Counted from the first letter of the stretch, positions 1-8,501 are shown. The stretch is 64,000 bases of DNA from an uncultured Draconibacterium sp. (GCF_913060805.1 NZ_CAJXTC010000023.1:24086-88085), one strand, 5' to 3'. Program-made: numbers and translations. The notes: a model not told the origin generated them from the sequence alone.

Positions 1-2
1 TG

Positions 3-209
3 GGAGCTTTTAAGCGTATTCGCAAAAATGCACGCAACGGTTTGGCCGTAGTTACTATTCAGCGTGATGCTTGCGGTGGTTGTTTTAACAAAATCCCACC
101 TCAGCGCCAGTTGGATATTGCCAGCCGCAAAAAAATTATTGTTTGCGAATATTGCGGTCGTATTTTGGTTGACCAGAATATTAACGTAGTTGAAGATATT
201 GCTGAATAA
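3..209 (+). CDS. C4-type zinc-ribbon protein, C-terminal part
   Basis: The frame is open from the window edge and ends in a stop, giving the last 68 residues of a longer protein whose start lies outside the window. Two cysteine pairs are visible, CGGC (in DACGGCFNKIPP) and CEYC (in IIVCEYCGRIL), spaced as in the C-terminal zinc ribbon of the zf-RING_7 / DUF164 family. In that family a long N-terminal coiled coil precedes the ribbon; I cannot see it here. Members are thought to be coiled-coil nucleic-acid-associated proteins, but a firm role is not known. A strong hairpin terminator follows 22 bases after the stop, so this gene ends its transcript. Confidence 0.85.
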   Translation, partial: GAFKRIRKNARNGLAVVTIQRDACGGCFNKIPPQRQLDIASRKKIIVCEYCGRILVDQNINVVEDIAE

Positions 210-230
210 GCATTAAGATATTGATCAAAC

Positions 231-267
231 AAAAGCCGGTTCAAAAAATTTTGAACCGGCTTTTTTG
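231..267 (+). terminator. Intrinsic terminator after the zinc-ribbon gene
   Basis: A hairpin with AAAAGCCGGTTCAAAA pairing to its complement across a 4-base loop is followed by a run of T. It lies just downstream of the zinc-ribbon stop codon. Confidence 0.9.
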
Positions 268-306
268 TTGACGGATGTTTTAAAAGGTAATACTTAAAAA
301 TTTCGT

Positions 307-405
307 GCATAAAAAAATCCCGGCGTCCACTCCGGGATTTTTTCTTCATTGCATCTATGCTTCTTTTGATTGACTCTGTTGTAAAGAGTTTGTACTGGGT
401 TTGTA
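307..405 (-). ncRNA. Candidate small RNA, about 100 nt
   Basis: Reading the minus strand, an exact -7 box (TATATTTG) is followed about 100 bases later by a strong hairpin terminator, and no credible protein lies between. The predicted transcript folds into four successive hairpins: GUAC/GUAC, ACUCU/AGAGU, GCAU/AUGC and the terminator stem AUCCCGG/CCGGGAU. No good -33 TTTG sits at the usual spacing; the only one is 12 bases upstream of the -7 box. I do not recognise the family. It could instead be a terminator fragment with a chance promoter. Confidence 0.35.
311..344 (-). terminator. Bidirectional hairpin terminator
   Basis: ATCCCGG and CCGGGAT form a 7-bp stem around an 8-base loop, with A/T runs on both sides, so it can work on either strand. 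On the minus strand it would end the candidate small RNA. Confidence 0.75.
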
Positions 406-410
406 CACTG

Positions 411-418
411 CAAATATA
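411..418 (-). promoter_or_regulatory. -7 promoter box (TATATTTG) of the candidate small RNA
   Basis: This is an exact match to the Bacteroidota -7 consensus TAnnTTTG on the minus strand, identical to the box before the tRNA operon of this window. The -33 region is weak. Confidence 0.4.
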
Positions 419-570
419 GATTCCCAGTAGCAAATAAAACCTTATTTTTTGCCTAATCGGGCTAGACAAAAGCAGTATTTATCGATGTTAGTTTTCGACA
501 TTGGCGACACAATCGTGCTTAAAACCAAGGTTATAAAACCTTAGCGTCGATCACCAAAATCCTTAAAAAG

Positions 571-596
571 AAAAAAGCCGCTCCTCCAGAAACGAC
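571..596 (-). terminator. Terminator of the lemA-TPM operon
   Basis: On the minus strand GUCGUUUC pairs with GGAGCGGC (some G-U pairs) around a UGGA loop, followed by six U. It begins about 50 bases after the stop of the last TPM gene. Confidence 0.7.
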
Positions 597-645
597 TTCC
601 TCAAATTTGAACATTGTTTTTATGTAACGAATAATGAACTTCTTT

Positions 646-1437
646 TTACCAGCTTCCACCGGCGCCTCCACCGCCAAAGCTTCCGCCACCAAATCCACCG
701 AAGCCTCCGCCACCGAAACTTCCGCTTCCCGACGAAAAGTTTCCGAACGAGCCTGATGAACGATGACTTCCCGACATCATTCCCATAGCCATCCAGAATG
801 GCAAACTTCTGCCCGGTGAGTAAAAACGGCCACGTCGGCGTCTTCCGAATAAGGTTATAATTAAAACAAAAAAGATAATACCAAAAGGAATTCCGGCACT
901 GCCGCCGGCGTTAACCTTTTCCTGGTAATTCGCCGCGGTATATTCGCCGCGGGTGATATCCATAATTACGTTTAAGCCTGCCGCCAGACCGCCGTAATAA
1001 TCGTTTTGCTTAAAGCGCGGAATCATCTCCTCGTTAACGATTGTAGTATTTACAATGGCATCGGGTAAAACACCTTCCAGTCCGTAACCCGTGGCAATAA
1101 ACACTTGCCCGCGACTGTTACCAACTTTTGGTTTTACCAAAACCACCAAACCATTATCGTTGCCCTTTTGGCCAACTCCCCAGTTTTCGCCCAGTCGCTG
1201 TGCATAGTCAGCACGGTCGTATCCTTCAAGATCAGGAACCGTTACCACCACAATTTGTGTTGATGTTTTTCGTGCAAACTGCACCAGGGCACTCTCCATA
1301 TTTTGCTTTTCGCCATCGCTTAAAATATTGGCGAGATCGTTTACCAAACGTGCCGGTTGAGGACGTTCGGGGATTTGTGCCAAAACGCTTGTGGCGGTTA
1401 CGATCAGTGCAAATAGTACTATTATTGTTCGTTTCAT
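646..1437 (-). CDS. TPM-domain membrane protein, YgcG-like, with Gly/Ser-rich tail
   Basis: The 263-residue protein has an N-terminal signal (MKRTIIVLFALIVTATSVLAQ), a TPM domain over roughly residues 30-155 (LVNDLANILSDGEK, GNDNGLVVLV, GYGLEG), one membrane helix near residue 185 (FGIIFFVLIITLFG), a short basic RRRRGR patch, and a C-terminal tail of repeated GGGGFGG/SFGGG. This order (signal, TPM, helix, glycine-rich tail) is that of YgcG/TPM_phosphatase proteins; some TPM domains have acid phosphatase activity and others act in photosystem II repair, so the role here is open. An upstream in-frame ATG would add 25 residues read from a repeat, so I chose the start directly before the signal peptide. 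It is the last gene of the LemA-TPM-TPM operon, a common pairing in Bacteroidota. Confidence 0.88.
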   Translation of the reverse strand: MKRTIIVLFALIVTATSVLAQIPERPQPARLVNDLANILSDGEKQNMESALVQFARKTSTQIVVVTVPDLEGYDRADYAQRLGENWGVGQKGNDNGLVVLVKPKVGNSRGQVFIATGYGLEGVLPDAIVNTTIVNEEMIPRFKQNDYYGGLAAGLNVIMDITRGEYTAANYQEKVNAGGSAGIPFGIIFFVLIITLFGRRRRGRFYSPGRSLPFWMAMGMMSGSHRSSGSFGNFSSGSGSFGGGGFGGFGGGSFGGGGAGGSW

Positions 1438-1455
1438 ATTTTTTTTATTTAACCC

Positions 1456-1508
1456 CTCTGCCATCCACCCGCTTTCCTTACGCGGGCATCTCCCCTTATA
1501 AGGGGAGA
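1456..1508. repeat. Palindromic repeat between the TPM genes
   Basis: A perfect 20-bp palindrome (TCTCCCCTTATAAGGGGAGA) sits at 1489-1508, preceded by CCCGC/GCGGG arms around an 8-9 base loop. It fills most of the spacer between the two TPM genes and looks like a dispersed REP-type unit. Confidence 0.7.
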
Positions 1509-1527
1509 ACAAGCGGAACAGTGATTT

Positions 1528-1965
1528 TTATTTTCCAAACGAAATTTCGTCCGATAATTCATTCACATCATCACTCTGGTATGGGAAATGCGTTTTTAAC
1601 TGTTCGCCGGCCATTATAATTCCATCGGCCAAAGCTTCGGCGTACTTACTCTCTTTTAATTTGGCAATCACCACTTCTTTGGTACTTTCCCAGAAATCGT
1701 CAGCCACCTTTTGGTTAATTCCTCCATCGCCCAAAATGGCAAACTTTTTATCCTCAACTGCCAGGTAAAAAAGCACACCGTTGCGCAATTCCGTTTTGTG
1801 CATTTCCAGTTTCTCGAAAATATACGCTGCACGATCTAACACATCGCCGGCGCAATGTTTTTCAATGTGCACCCGAATCTCTCCCGAGGTATTAGTTTCG
1901 GCCACACGAATGGCGTTGGTAATTTGCAGTTTCCCTGCTTCGCTAAAATATTTTTGAACTCCCAT
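1528..1965 (-). CDS. TPM-domain protein, short cytosolic form
   Basis: This 145-residue protein is nearly all one TPM domain: SGEIRVHIE near residue 30, then RNGVLFYLAVEDKKFAILGDGGIN in the middle, where DGGIN replaces the GYGLEG of the longer paralogue. It has no signal peptide and no membrane helix. The start was chosen at MGVQKYF because AAAGGAG stands 4 bases ahead of that ATG, one of the clearer Shine-Dalgarno sites in the window; the longer reading adds 18 residues with no support. It lies between lemA and the glycine-tailed TPM gene. A short TPM protein and a long one next to LemA recur together in this phylum, suggesting a shared envelope function that is still undefined. Confidence 0.85.
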   Translation of the reverse strand: MGVQKYFSEAGKLQITNAIRVAETNTSGEIRVHIEKHCAGDVLDRAAYIFEKLEMHKTELRNGVLFYLAVEDKKFAILGDGGINQKVADDFWESTKEVVIAKLKESKYAEALADGIIMAGEQLKTHFPYQSDDVNELSDEISFGK

Positions 1966-2024
1966 AATCTCCTTTAATTTGTTATTACTGCAATCCATTT
2001 GGATGCTTCTCCCCTTCATTTTCA

Positions 2025-2056
2025 GATGCTGAATCCGTCAGTTGACGGACAGCATC
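2025..2056. repeat. Nested palindrome with CCGTCAGTTGACGG core
   Basis: Outer arms GATGCTG/CAGCATC enclose an inner palindrome, CCGTCAGTTGACGG at 2035-2048. It lies in the spacer between lemA and the next gene. The same 14-base core is found inside the tRNA-Gly pseudogene near 58.38 kb. Confidence 0.85.
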
Positions 2057-2074
2057 ACCTCCTTCGCAAAACGA

Positions 2075-2653
2075 TTAAAACTGTACTTCAGGAGCTTGTT
2101 CTGCACCTTGTTGAGCTTCGAAATATGTTTTCTTTTCGAAACCAAACCAACCGGCATAAATTACCCGCGGAAATTTTCGGATATAGGCATTGTACGATTG
2201 TGTGGTCTGATTGAATTTACGTCGTTCCACAGCAATTCGGTTTTCAGTACCTTCAAGCTGCGCCTGCAATTCCATAAAATTCTGGTTGGCTTTTAAATCG
2301 GGATAACGTTCAACAACCACCATCAATTTACTTAACGCTGAAGAAAGTCCTTCCTGGGCCTGGTTAAATTGCTGAATAGTCTGAGGATTCAGGTTTGCAG
2401 GATCGATATTTACCGAAGTAGCTTTCGAGCGCGCTTCAATAACGCCGGTTAGCGTTTCCTGCTCGTGCTCGGCATAACCTTTTACGGTATTCACCAGATT
2501 TGGAATCAAATCAGCACGACGCTGATAAACGTTTTCAACTTGTGCCCATGATGCAGTTACCTGCTCATCCATTTCCACCATTTTGTTGTAACCACAACTC
2601 GAAAATAAAACTACACTTACTAATGCTATTAATACAATTCTTAATCTTTTCAT
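2075..2653 (-). CDS. lemA: LemA family lipoprotein
   Basis: The 192-residue protein opens with a lipoprotein signal ending LFSSC (Cys20) followed by the family hallmark stretch with VTASWAQVENVYQRRADLIPNLV near residue 40. The rest is predicted long amphipathic helices (QQFNQAQEGLSSALSKLMVVVERYPDLKAN, FMELQAQLEGTENRIAVERRKF), as in the LemA helical-bundle fold. LemA proteins are membrane-anchored with the bulk outside the cytoplasm in most bacteria; function is not settled. It is the first gene of an operon with two TPM proteins, a frequent association. Length matches the family. Confidence 0.93.
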   Translation of the reverse strand: MKRLRIVLIALVSVVLFSSCGYNKMVEMDEQVTASWAQVENVYQRRADLIPNLVNTVKGYAEHEQETLTGVIEARSKATSVNIDPANLNPQTIQQFNQAQEGLSSALSKLMVVVERYPDLKANQNFMELQAQLEGTENRIAVERRKFNQTTQSYNAYIRKFPRVIYAGWFGFEKKTYFEAQQGAEQAPEVQF

Positions 2654-2693
2654 CTTCTATTTATTTAACTATTTCTTGTTTCGTTTTCTTCAA

Positions 2694-2836
2694 TAACACC
2701 GTCCTTTAGGGCGGTGATTTCAAATATCGTAACACTAACCGTTTTTTGAGAAATTTTGTAAGATATTAGTTTACAAAATTTCTCAAAAACCTTCGATATC
2801 TCACTTTCTAAGTCGCCGCCCTAAAGGACGGCGTTA
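2694..2836. repeat. MITE-like nested inverted repeat, copy A
   Basis: GC-rich outer arms (AACACCGTCCTTTAGGGCGG and its near-complement ending at 2836) are each palindromic themselves. Inside is a long AT-rich hairpin, GAGAAATTTTGTA (to 2760) pairing with TTTACAAAATTTCTC (from 2770). Copy B at 61.63-61.78 kb has the same architecture and the same TTTTGTA...TTTACAAAA core with a different stem. No coding capacity. It occupies most of the 330-base gap between lemA and hutU, which points in the opposite direction; the remainder of that gap shows nothing else I can name. Confidence 0.8.
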
Positions 2837-2982
2837 TTTATATTTTTTGTGCACTATATACAAAACTTTACTTCTATTCTTACAAATATTTTTAAAAGGT
2901 GTGAAATATCAGAAGTAAATTCGGGGAAAGGCGATAATTTGCCGCTGTATTTCGAAATATTTAAGATTAAAGCAGAGGAACC

Positions 2983-4989
2983 ATGAATTTAGCAGCATTC
3001 AAAACAGCCCTATTACAAGGTATTCCGGAAGAACTTCCATTGCCGAAACCATACGAAACCAACATTAACCACGCCCCCAAAAGAAAGGACATATTATCGG
3101 CGAAAGAAAAAAAACTGGCTTTAAAAAATGCCTTACGCTATTTCCCTGCTAAATTTCATGAAGTACTCGCTCCTGAATTTTTAAACGAACTGGAAACTTT
3201 TGGGCGTATTTATATGTACCGTTTCCGTCCGGATTACAAAATGTATGCGCGCCCTATTGATGAATACCCTGCAAAATCGAAACAGGCAGCATCTATTATG
3301 CTGATGATACAGAACAACCTGGATTACGCTGTGGCACAACACCCGCACGAACTGATCACATACGGCGGAAATGGCGCGGTTTTTCAAAACTGGGCACAAT
3401 ACCTGCTTACTATGAAATACCTGGCCGAAATGACCGACGAACAAACGCTCGTGATGTATTCCGGGCACCCGATGGGCTTATTCCCTTCGCATAAAAATGC
3501 ACCGCGCGTGGTAGTTACCAACGGTATGGTAATTCCGAATTATTCGGGCCGCGACGATTACGAACGCATGAACGCATTGGGCGTTTCGCAATACGGACAA
3601 ATGACTGCCGGATCGTACATGTACATTGGCCCACAGGGAATTGTACACGGCACTACAATTACAGTTATGAATGCTGCCCGCCTGCACTCGCCCGGCGATT
3701 TTGGAGGAAAGATATTTGTTACAAGTGGCCTCGGTGGAATGTCGGGAGCTCAACCAAAAGCAACGGTAATTGCCGGAATGGTTTGTATTGTTGCCGAAGT
3801 AAATCCTAAAGCCGTGGAAGTTCGCCACAATCAGGGTTGGGTGGATGAAGTTTATACTGACCTCGATGAATTGATGACCCGCGCATTAAAAGCCCGCGAA
3901 AACAAAGAAGCTGTTTCGCTGGCCTATCAGGGTAACATTGTTGATTTGTGGGAAAAACTGGCTGAGGAAAATATTCCGGTTGAACTTGGATCAGATCAAA
4001 CATCATTGCACAATCCGTTTGCGGGAGGTTACTACCCGGCCGGATTGAGTTTTGAGGAGTCGAATAAAATGATGGCCGAAAATCCGGAACAGTTTAAGGA
4101 AGACGTATATAAAACATTACGCCGACATGTAGCGGCAGTAAATAAAATGACTCAAAACGGCATGTATTTCTGGGATTATGGAAATGCCTTTTTGCTGGAA
4201 GCGAGCAGAGCCGGTGCCGACATAACCAAAGCTGACGGTGAATTTAAATATCCTTCGTACGTTCAGGATATTATGGGACCGTTGTTTTTCGATTATGGTT
4301 TTGGTCCTTTCCGTTGGGTGTGTACCTCGGGAAAAGCCGAAGATTTGGAAACTACTGATAAAATTGCTGCCGATGTATTGTCTGAAATAGCCGCTTCTGC
4401 TCCGGAAGAAATTACCGGTCAGATGGAAGACAATATCCACTGGATAAAAGAAGCCGGAAAAAACAAACTGGTGGTAGGTTCACAGGCGCGTATTTTATAT
4501 GCCGACTGCACCGGTCGCACAAAAATTGCCAAAGCATTTAACGACGCCATTGCCGACGGAAGAATCTCGGCTCCTATTGTTTTAGGCCGCGATCATCACG
4601 ACGTTTCAGGAACTGACTCGCCTTACCGCGAGACTTCAAATATTTACGATGGCTCATCGTTTACAGCCGATATGGCCGTGCAGAATTTTGTCGGCGACGG
4701 TTTCCGTGGCGCCACCTGGATTTCCTTGCATAACGGTGGCGGCGTTGGTTGGGGCGAAGTAATTAACGGTGGTTTTGGAATGACCATCGACGGATCGCCC
4801 GAAGCCGAAGAACGCCTGAAAATGATGTTGCACTGGGATGTAAACAACGGTATTTCGCGCCGAAGCTGGGCACGCAACAAACCGGCACGTTTTGCCATCG
4901 AGCAGGCTATGAAAGAAAATCCGGAGCTTAAAGTTACGTTGCCAAATGAGGCGGATGACAATTTCCTGGAAACATTATTTAAACCATAA
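2983..4989 (+). CDS. hutU: Urocanate hydratase (urocanase)
   Basis: Urocanase converts urocanate to 4-imidazolone-5-propanoate, the second step of histidine breakdown, using tightly bound NAD+ (EC 4.2.1.49). Family signatures are clear: YGGNGAVFQNW near residue 125, GKIFVTSGLGGMSGAQPKA near 240-260, DYGFGPFRWVCTSG near 440, and SLHNGGGVGWGEVINGG near 580. At 668 residues it is longer than the roughly 555-residue proteobacterial enzyme, mainly through an N-terminal extension and a middle insertion, which fits the long form common in Bacteroidota. The other hut genes (hutH, hutI, hutG or ftcD) are not in the window, so it stands apart from a classical hut operon. A symporter, flavoprotein and ferredoxin follow on the same strand after 165 bases. 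Confidence 0.96.
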   Translation: MNLAAFKTALLQGIPEELPLPKPYETNINHAPKRKDILSAKEKKLALKNALRYFPAKFHEVLAPEFLNELETFGRIYMYRFRPDYKMYARPIDEYPAKSKQAASIMLMIQNNLDYAVAQHPHELITYGGNGAVFQNWAQYLLTMKYLAEMTDEQTLVMYSGHPMGLFPSHKNAPRVVVTNGMVIPNYSGRDDYERMNALGVSQYGQMTAGSYMYIGPQGIVHGTTITVMNAARLHSPGDFGGKIFVTSGLGGMSGAQPKATVIAGMVCIVAEVNPKAVEVRHNQGWVDEVYTDLDELMTRALKARENKEAVSLAYQGNIVDLWEKLAEENIPVELGSDQTSLHNPFAGGYYPAGLSFEESNKMMAENPEQFKEDVYKTLRRHVAAVNKMTQNGMYFWDYGNAFLLEASRAGADITKADGEFKYPSYVQDIMGPLFFDYGFGPFRWVCTSGKAEDLETTDKIAADVLSEIAASAPEEITGQMEDNIHWIKEAGKNKLVVGSQARILYADCTGRTKIAKAFNDAIADGRISAPIVLGRDHHDVSGTDSPYRETSNIYDGSSFTADMAVQNFVGDGFRGATWISLHNGGGVGWGEVINGGFGMTIDGSPEAEERLKMMLHWDVNNGISRRSWARNKPARFAIEQAMKENPELKVTLPNEADDNFLETLFKP

Positions 4990-5154
4990 AAAGGCTGTAT
5001 GAAGCCTGGCCATAAAAAATGAGAGCACGTCCTTTTTCGTAATGTCATTATTATGCATAATCTGTCTAAATTTGATCTTTATGACTTTCTAGAGGGTAAT
5101 TGGTAAGATATTTTTCAGACATTTATCGACCAAAAATTCTAAAAGTCAATCAAC

Positions 5155-6558
5155 ATGAGCGACAAAACCACCGTTTTACTGGTTTGTTTTGCCTATTTTT
5201 CCATCATCATTATTGCAGGTATCATCATGATGTCGCGCAATAAAAAGGCCTCCGATTTTCTGGTGGCCGGACGCAAACTGAGCCTTCCATTAACCATCGG
5301 AACACTTACAGCTGTACAAATTGGAGCGGGCATAATTCTTGGCGGTTCTGAAACCGGAAACCAAATGGGCATATGGCCGGGCATGTGGTACGCGCTTGGT
5401 TGTGGTGGCGGTTTGATTGTAGCCGGTTTACTGGTTGCTGCCAAACTCAAAAAGAAAGACAGTTTTGTTCCGCTCGATTTTTACGAAGCCCGTTACGGCA
5501 AAAACAAATGGGTGCGTATTTGGGCGTGGATGAGCAATGTGCCAAGTTTACTGGGTATTTTTATTGCACAACTTCTGGCCTGCGGAAGCCTCCTCTCGGG
5601 ATTTGGAATTCCGTTTTACCAGGGAGTAATTATTTGCGCTGCCATCATTTTAATTTATAGTACACTTAGTGGAATGTGGGGAGTTGTTCTCACCGATGCA
5701 ATTCAGTCGTCAGTAATTCTAATCGGAATTCCGGTAGTTGCCATTGCGTCACTTTTGCTCCTTAATAAACAGGGCATCAGTATGGCCGAAGTTTACCATC
5801 AACCGTTTATTCCAAAAGGCACTTTCACCAAATTCATTTACCTGGTGGTTCCGTTCCTGATTGCCATTTCGGTTTCTTACGATGCTTACCTGCGTTTTCA
5901 ATCGGCAAAAGATGCAAAAACCGCCAGAAATGGTGCAGTCATTGCCGGAGTTCTCGTCATTTTTATCGGCATATTGAGTTCAACAGTTGGCGTGGCCAGT
6001 CATCTTCTTTTTCCGGAAATTAAAGAAGGAGTTTTTTCGCACATGGTAATTACATCGTTACCTCCTGTTTTAGCCGGAATAACCATTGCCGCAGTTTTGG
6101 GAGCTGCCATGTCGAGTGGTGCAGGATTATTGATGGCACTGGGAGCAACCTTTTCGCGAGATTTACTGAACTGTTTCTTTTATCGCGAATATCAACTTGA
6201 CGAGATGCCACATTCGAAACTGATCTCAAGATTGGCAGTAGGTTTGTCTGTTATTGCAGGCGTTTTATTGTCATTTAAAGTAAGTAACATACTCGACGCA
6301 ATTATAATTTTCAACTATCCTTACATGGGTAGTCTGCTCATTCCCCTGCTGGCGGGCGTTCTGTGGAAAGGAGCCACAAAAAGAGGTGCCGTTGCCGCAA
6401 TTTTTACCGGCGGAATTATCGGAGTTGGCGCATTTCTTTCGGGAGTCTATCCCCCATTCAGTAAAATTATCAGTTCCGAACTGGGGCTATTTATCGCCTA
6501 TTCGGTTTCGCTGGGCGTATTGATTATTGTTAGTAAACTTGAAACAAAAAAATTATGA
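5155..6558 (+). CDS. Sodium:solute symporter (SSS family)
   Basis: The 467-residue protein is almost entirely membrane helices, about 13, starting with KTTVLLVCFAYFSIIIIAGIIM. SSS features include the loop KASDFLVAGRKLSLPLTIGTLTAVQIGAG after helix 1 and a polar stretch SVSYDAYLRFQSAKDAKTARNG between later helices, as in PutP/SGLT relatives. It should couple sodium entry to uptake of an organic solute; the substrate cannot be read from sequence. Its last four bases (ATGA) overlap the start of the flavoprotein gene, so the two are translationally coupled, and the solute may be the flavoprotein's substrate. The position downstream of hutU raises the possibility of an imidazole or carboxylate substrate, but that is inference only. 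Confidence 0.9.
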   Translation: MSDKTTVLLVCFAYFSIIIIAGIIMMSRNKKASDFLVAGRKLSLPLTIGTLTAVQIGAGIILGGSETGNQMGIWPGMWYALGCGGGLIVAGLLVAAKLKKKDSFVPLDFYEARYGKNKWVRIWAWMSNVPSLLGIFIAQLLACGSLLSGFGIPFYQGVIICAAIILIYSTLSGMWGVVLTDAIQSSVILIGIPVVAIASLLLLNKQGISMAEVYHQPFIPKGTFTKFIYLVVPFLIAISVSYDAYLRFQSAKDAKTARNGAVIAGVLVIFIGILSSTVGVASHLLFPEIKEGVFSHMVITSLPPVLAGITIAAVLGAAMSSGAGLLMALGATFSRDLLNCFFYREYQLDEMPHSKLISRLAVGLSVIAGVLLSFKVSNILDAIIIFNYPYMGSLLIPLLAGVLWKGATKRGAVAAIFTGGIIGVGAFLSGVYPPFSKIISSELGLFIAYSVSLGVLIIVSKLETKKL

Positions 6559-8501
6559 ACGAAAATAGCTGGCCTTACCCGTTGGAATACGATAAGGAAG
6601 AAACCATCTCTTGCGAGGTTTTGGTTTTGGGAGGAGGAATTGCCGGATGCATGGCGGCCATAGCTGCAGCCCGCGACGGCAAAGAAGTGGTTTTGGTTGA
6701 AAAAGGAGCCACCAAAATGAGTGGTGCCGGAGGTTCAGGCTGCGACCATTGGGAATCGGCTGCTACCAATCCATGTTCGAAAGTTACGCCCGAAGAACTG
6801 ACCCAGTCCATGATGGATGACAACGACGGTTACAACAACGGCATTTCGCATTATATCGAATGCCGCGAAGGCTGGGATTGCATGCTCGACATTGAAAAGA
6901 TGGGCGGTAAAATACGCGACACCGGCGATGAATTTAAAGGTGCTGAATTTCGCGACGACGACTCGAAACTGATGTTTGCCTACGACTACGAAAACCGATT
7001 TACGCTGCGTATCTGGGGAAGCACTTTCAAACCGGCCATGTACAAAGAATTGAAACGTTTAGGTGTAAAAATATACGATCGCATAATGGTCACTTCCTTG
7101 CTGACCGCAAAAAACGGCGACGAGATTCAGTGCATCGGTGCTACCGGGATGCACACCCGCACCGGGAAATTTTTCGTTTTTAAAAGCAAGTCGAGCATTA
7201 TGTGCATGTCGCGACCTGCAAGGATTTGGCTGTTTTCTGCAGAACTTCCCGGCCTGGCAGAATTCCGTCCAACACAGTGTATTGGCGACGGTCATGCCAT
7301 GGGTTGGCGCGCCGGAGCCGAATTTACCATGATGGAAAAATCGGTGGGTGCCGAATTCTCCGCTGCCGGAAGAAGTTATCCGCCTTACGGAGCCGGCAAC
7401 AACCACAACACCTGGTATGCGGCATCGATGATCGATGCTACTGGAAAAGAAATTCCTTATGCCGACCGCGACGGGAATATTCTGAAGACTGTTTCGGAAC
7501 GATTTAAACCCGCTAAAGGACAAAAATATTTTATGAAGGGCGGCAACATCGACGATGCCAACTACGAAATCGACGGCCCGGAAACCTTGTCGCTGGATAA
7601 ATTTGAACATGGAACTTATAAAATACCTCTCTATGCTGATCTTTCCACTTTGCCAGAAGCTGAGCGAAAAGTGATCTGGGGAATGATGATCGGTGAAGAA
7701 GGGAAAACCAAAGTACCGATTTACCAGAATTACACCCGCGCCGGTTTTGATCCGGAAAAACATGTGTTGCAATGTTATGGCACCGGCTGGCGATCGGGGC
7801 AGTTTCTGCCACAGGAAAGGCAACTCTTCGGTTTGCCGGGTGGTTTTATGAACGACTGGCAATTACAATCGAACATCAAAGGATTGTTTGTGGCCGGCGA
7901 CGCATTGTACGCATCAAATTGCTACGGACACGCCGCTGCAACCGGATACTACGCCGGTCGTCATGCAGCAAAATATGCAGCCGATGCAGAAATGAAGGAA
8001 CCGTCAATCTCACAAATCGAAAACGAGAAAAAACGGATTTTTGCTCCGCTAAAAAATAATCCGGCAAAAAGTATTGGCTGGAAAGAGCTGAACATGGGAA
8101 TTGCCAAAACCATGCAAAACTATTGTGGCGATGTAAAACACGACGAGTTGCTCGACATCGGCCTCACGGTTCTGAAAGAGTACGAAGAAGACATTCTTTC
8201 GCAAACCTTCGCCTACAATCCGCACGAACTAACACGACTGCTTGAGGTTTTCGATATTCTTACGAATGCACAAATTATCCTTCTTGCCAGCAAGGCCCGT
8301 AAAAACAATTCCAAATCGCTTTGTTTTACGAAAGCCGGAAGTGCTGATGAAAAGACCTCAGAGAAAAAACTGATCATTCTGAAAAATGAAGAGGGCGAGA
8401 TCAAACAACGCGAATTGCCTGTCGATTTCTTTGGAGATCTGCAGGAAAACTATGAAAAGCACAACACTGATTACCTAAAAACAAACAGCCATGTCGAATA
8501 A
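6555..8501 (+). CDS. FAD-dependent oxidoreductase, AprA/fumarate-reductase type
   Basis: The 648-residue protein has an N-terminal Rossmann FAD site (VLVLGGGIAGCMAAIAAARDGKEVVLVEKG, residues about 20-50), followed by SGAGGSGCDHW, and later TQCIGDGHAMGWRAGAEF near 240 and GLFVAGDALYASNCYGHAAATGYYAGR near 440-470, which closes the FAD domain. After that comes a helical C-terminal domain. This is the FAD_binding_2 superfamily (fumarate reductase, succinate dehydrogenase, adenylylsulfate reductase alpha). The tightly coupled small two-cluster ferredoxin makes the AprA-AprB-like arrangement the nearest parallel. No haem or FMN-binding domain is present, unlike urocanate or fumarate reductases of Shewanella. 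Substrate unknown; probably a cytosolic electron-transfer enzyme acting on a small molecule imported by the upstream symporter. Confidence 0.85.
   Translation: MNENSWPYPLEYDKEETISCEVLVLGGGIAGCMAAIAAARDGKEVVLVEKGATKMSGAGGSGCDHWESAATNPCSKVTPEELTQSMMDDNDGYNNGISHYIECREGWDCMLDIEKMGGKIRDTGDEFKGAEFRDDDSKLMFAYDYENRFTLRIWGSTFKPAMYKELKRLGVKIYDRIMVTSLLTAKNGDEIQCIGATGMHTRTGKFFVFKSKSSIMCMSRPARIWLFSAELPGLAEFRPTQCIGDGHAMGWRAGAEFTMMEKSVGAEFSAAGRSYPPYGAGNNHNTWYAASMIDATGKEIPYADRDGNILKTVSERFKPAKGQKYFMKGGNIDDANYEIDGPETLSLDKFEHGTYKIPLYADLSTLPEAERKVIWGMMIGEEGKTKVPIYQNYTRAGFDPEKHVLQCYGTGWRSGQFLPQERQLFGLPGGFMNDWQLQSNIKGLFVAGDALYASNCYGHAAATGYYAGRHAAKYAADAEMKEPSISQIENEKKRIFAPLKNNPAKSIGWKELNMGIAKTMQNYCGDVKHDELLDIGLTVLKEYEEDILSQTFAYNPHELTRLLEVFDILTNAQIILLASKARKNNSKSLCFTKAGSADEKTSEKKLIILKNEEGEIKQRELPVDFFGDLQENYEKHNTDYLKTNSHVE

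Noticed and set aside
101..469. A 122-codon minus-strand open frame across the first intergenic region
   Set aside because: It runs antisense through the zinc-ribbon gene and two hairpin terminators, and its translation has no recognisable domain or signal.
7059..7862. A 267-codon open frame antisense to the flavoprotein gene
   Set aside because: The sense frame is a full FAD-binding protein; the antisense product is rich in Cys, His and Arg with no family resemblance.
6555..8501. Assignment of the flavoprotein as urocanate reductase (UrdA) because hutU is nearby
   Set aside because: UrdA-type enzymes have FMN-binding and often haem domains and do not pair with a two-cluster ferredoxin. The overlap with the AprB-like ferredoxin favours an AprA-like enzyme.
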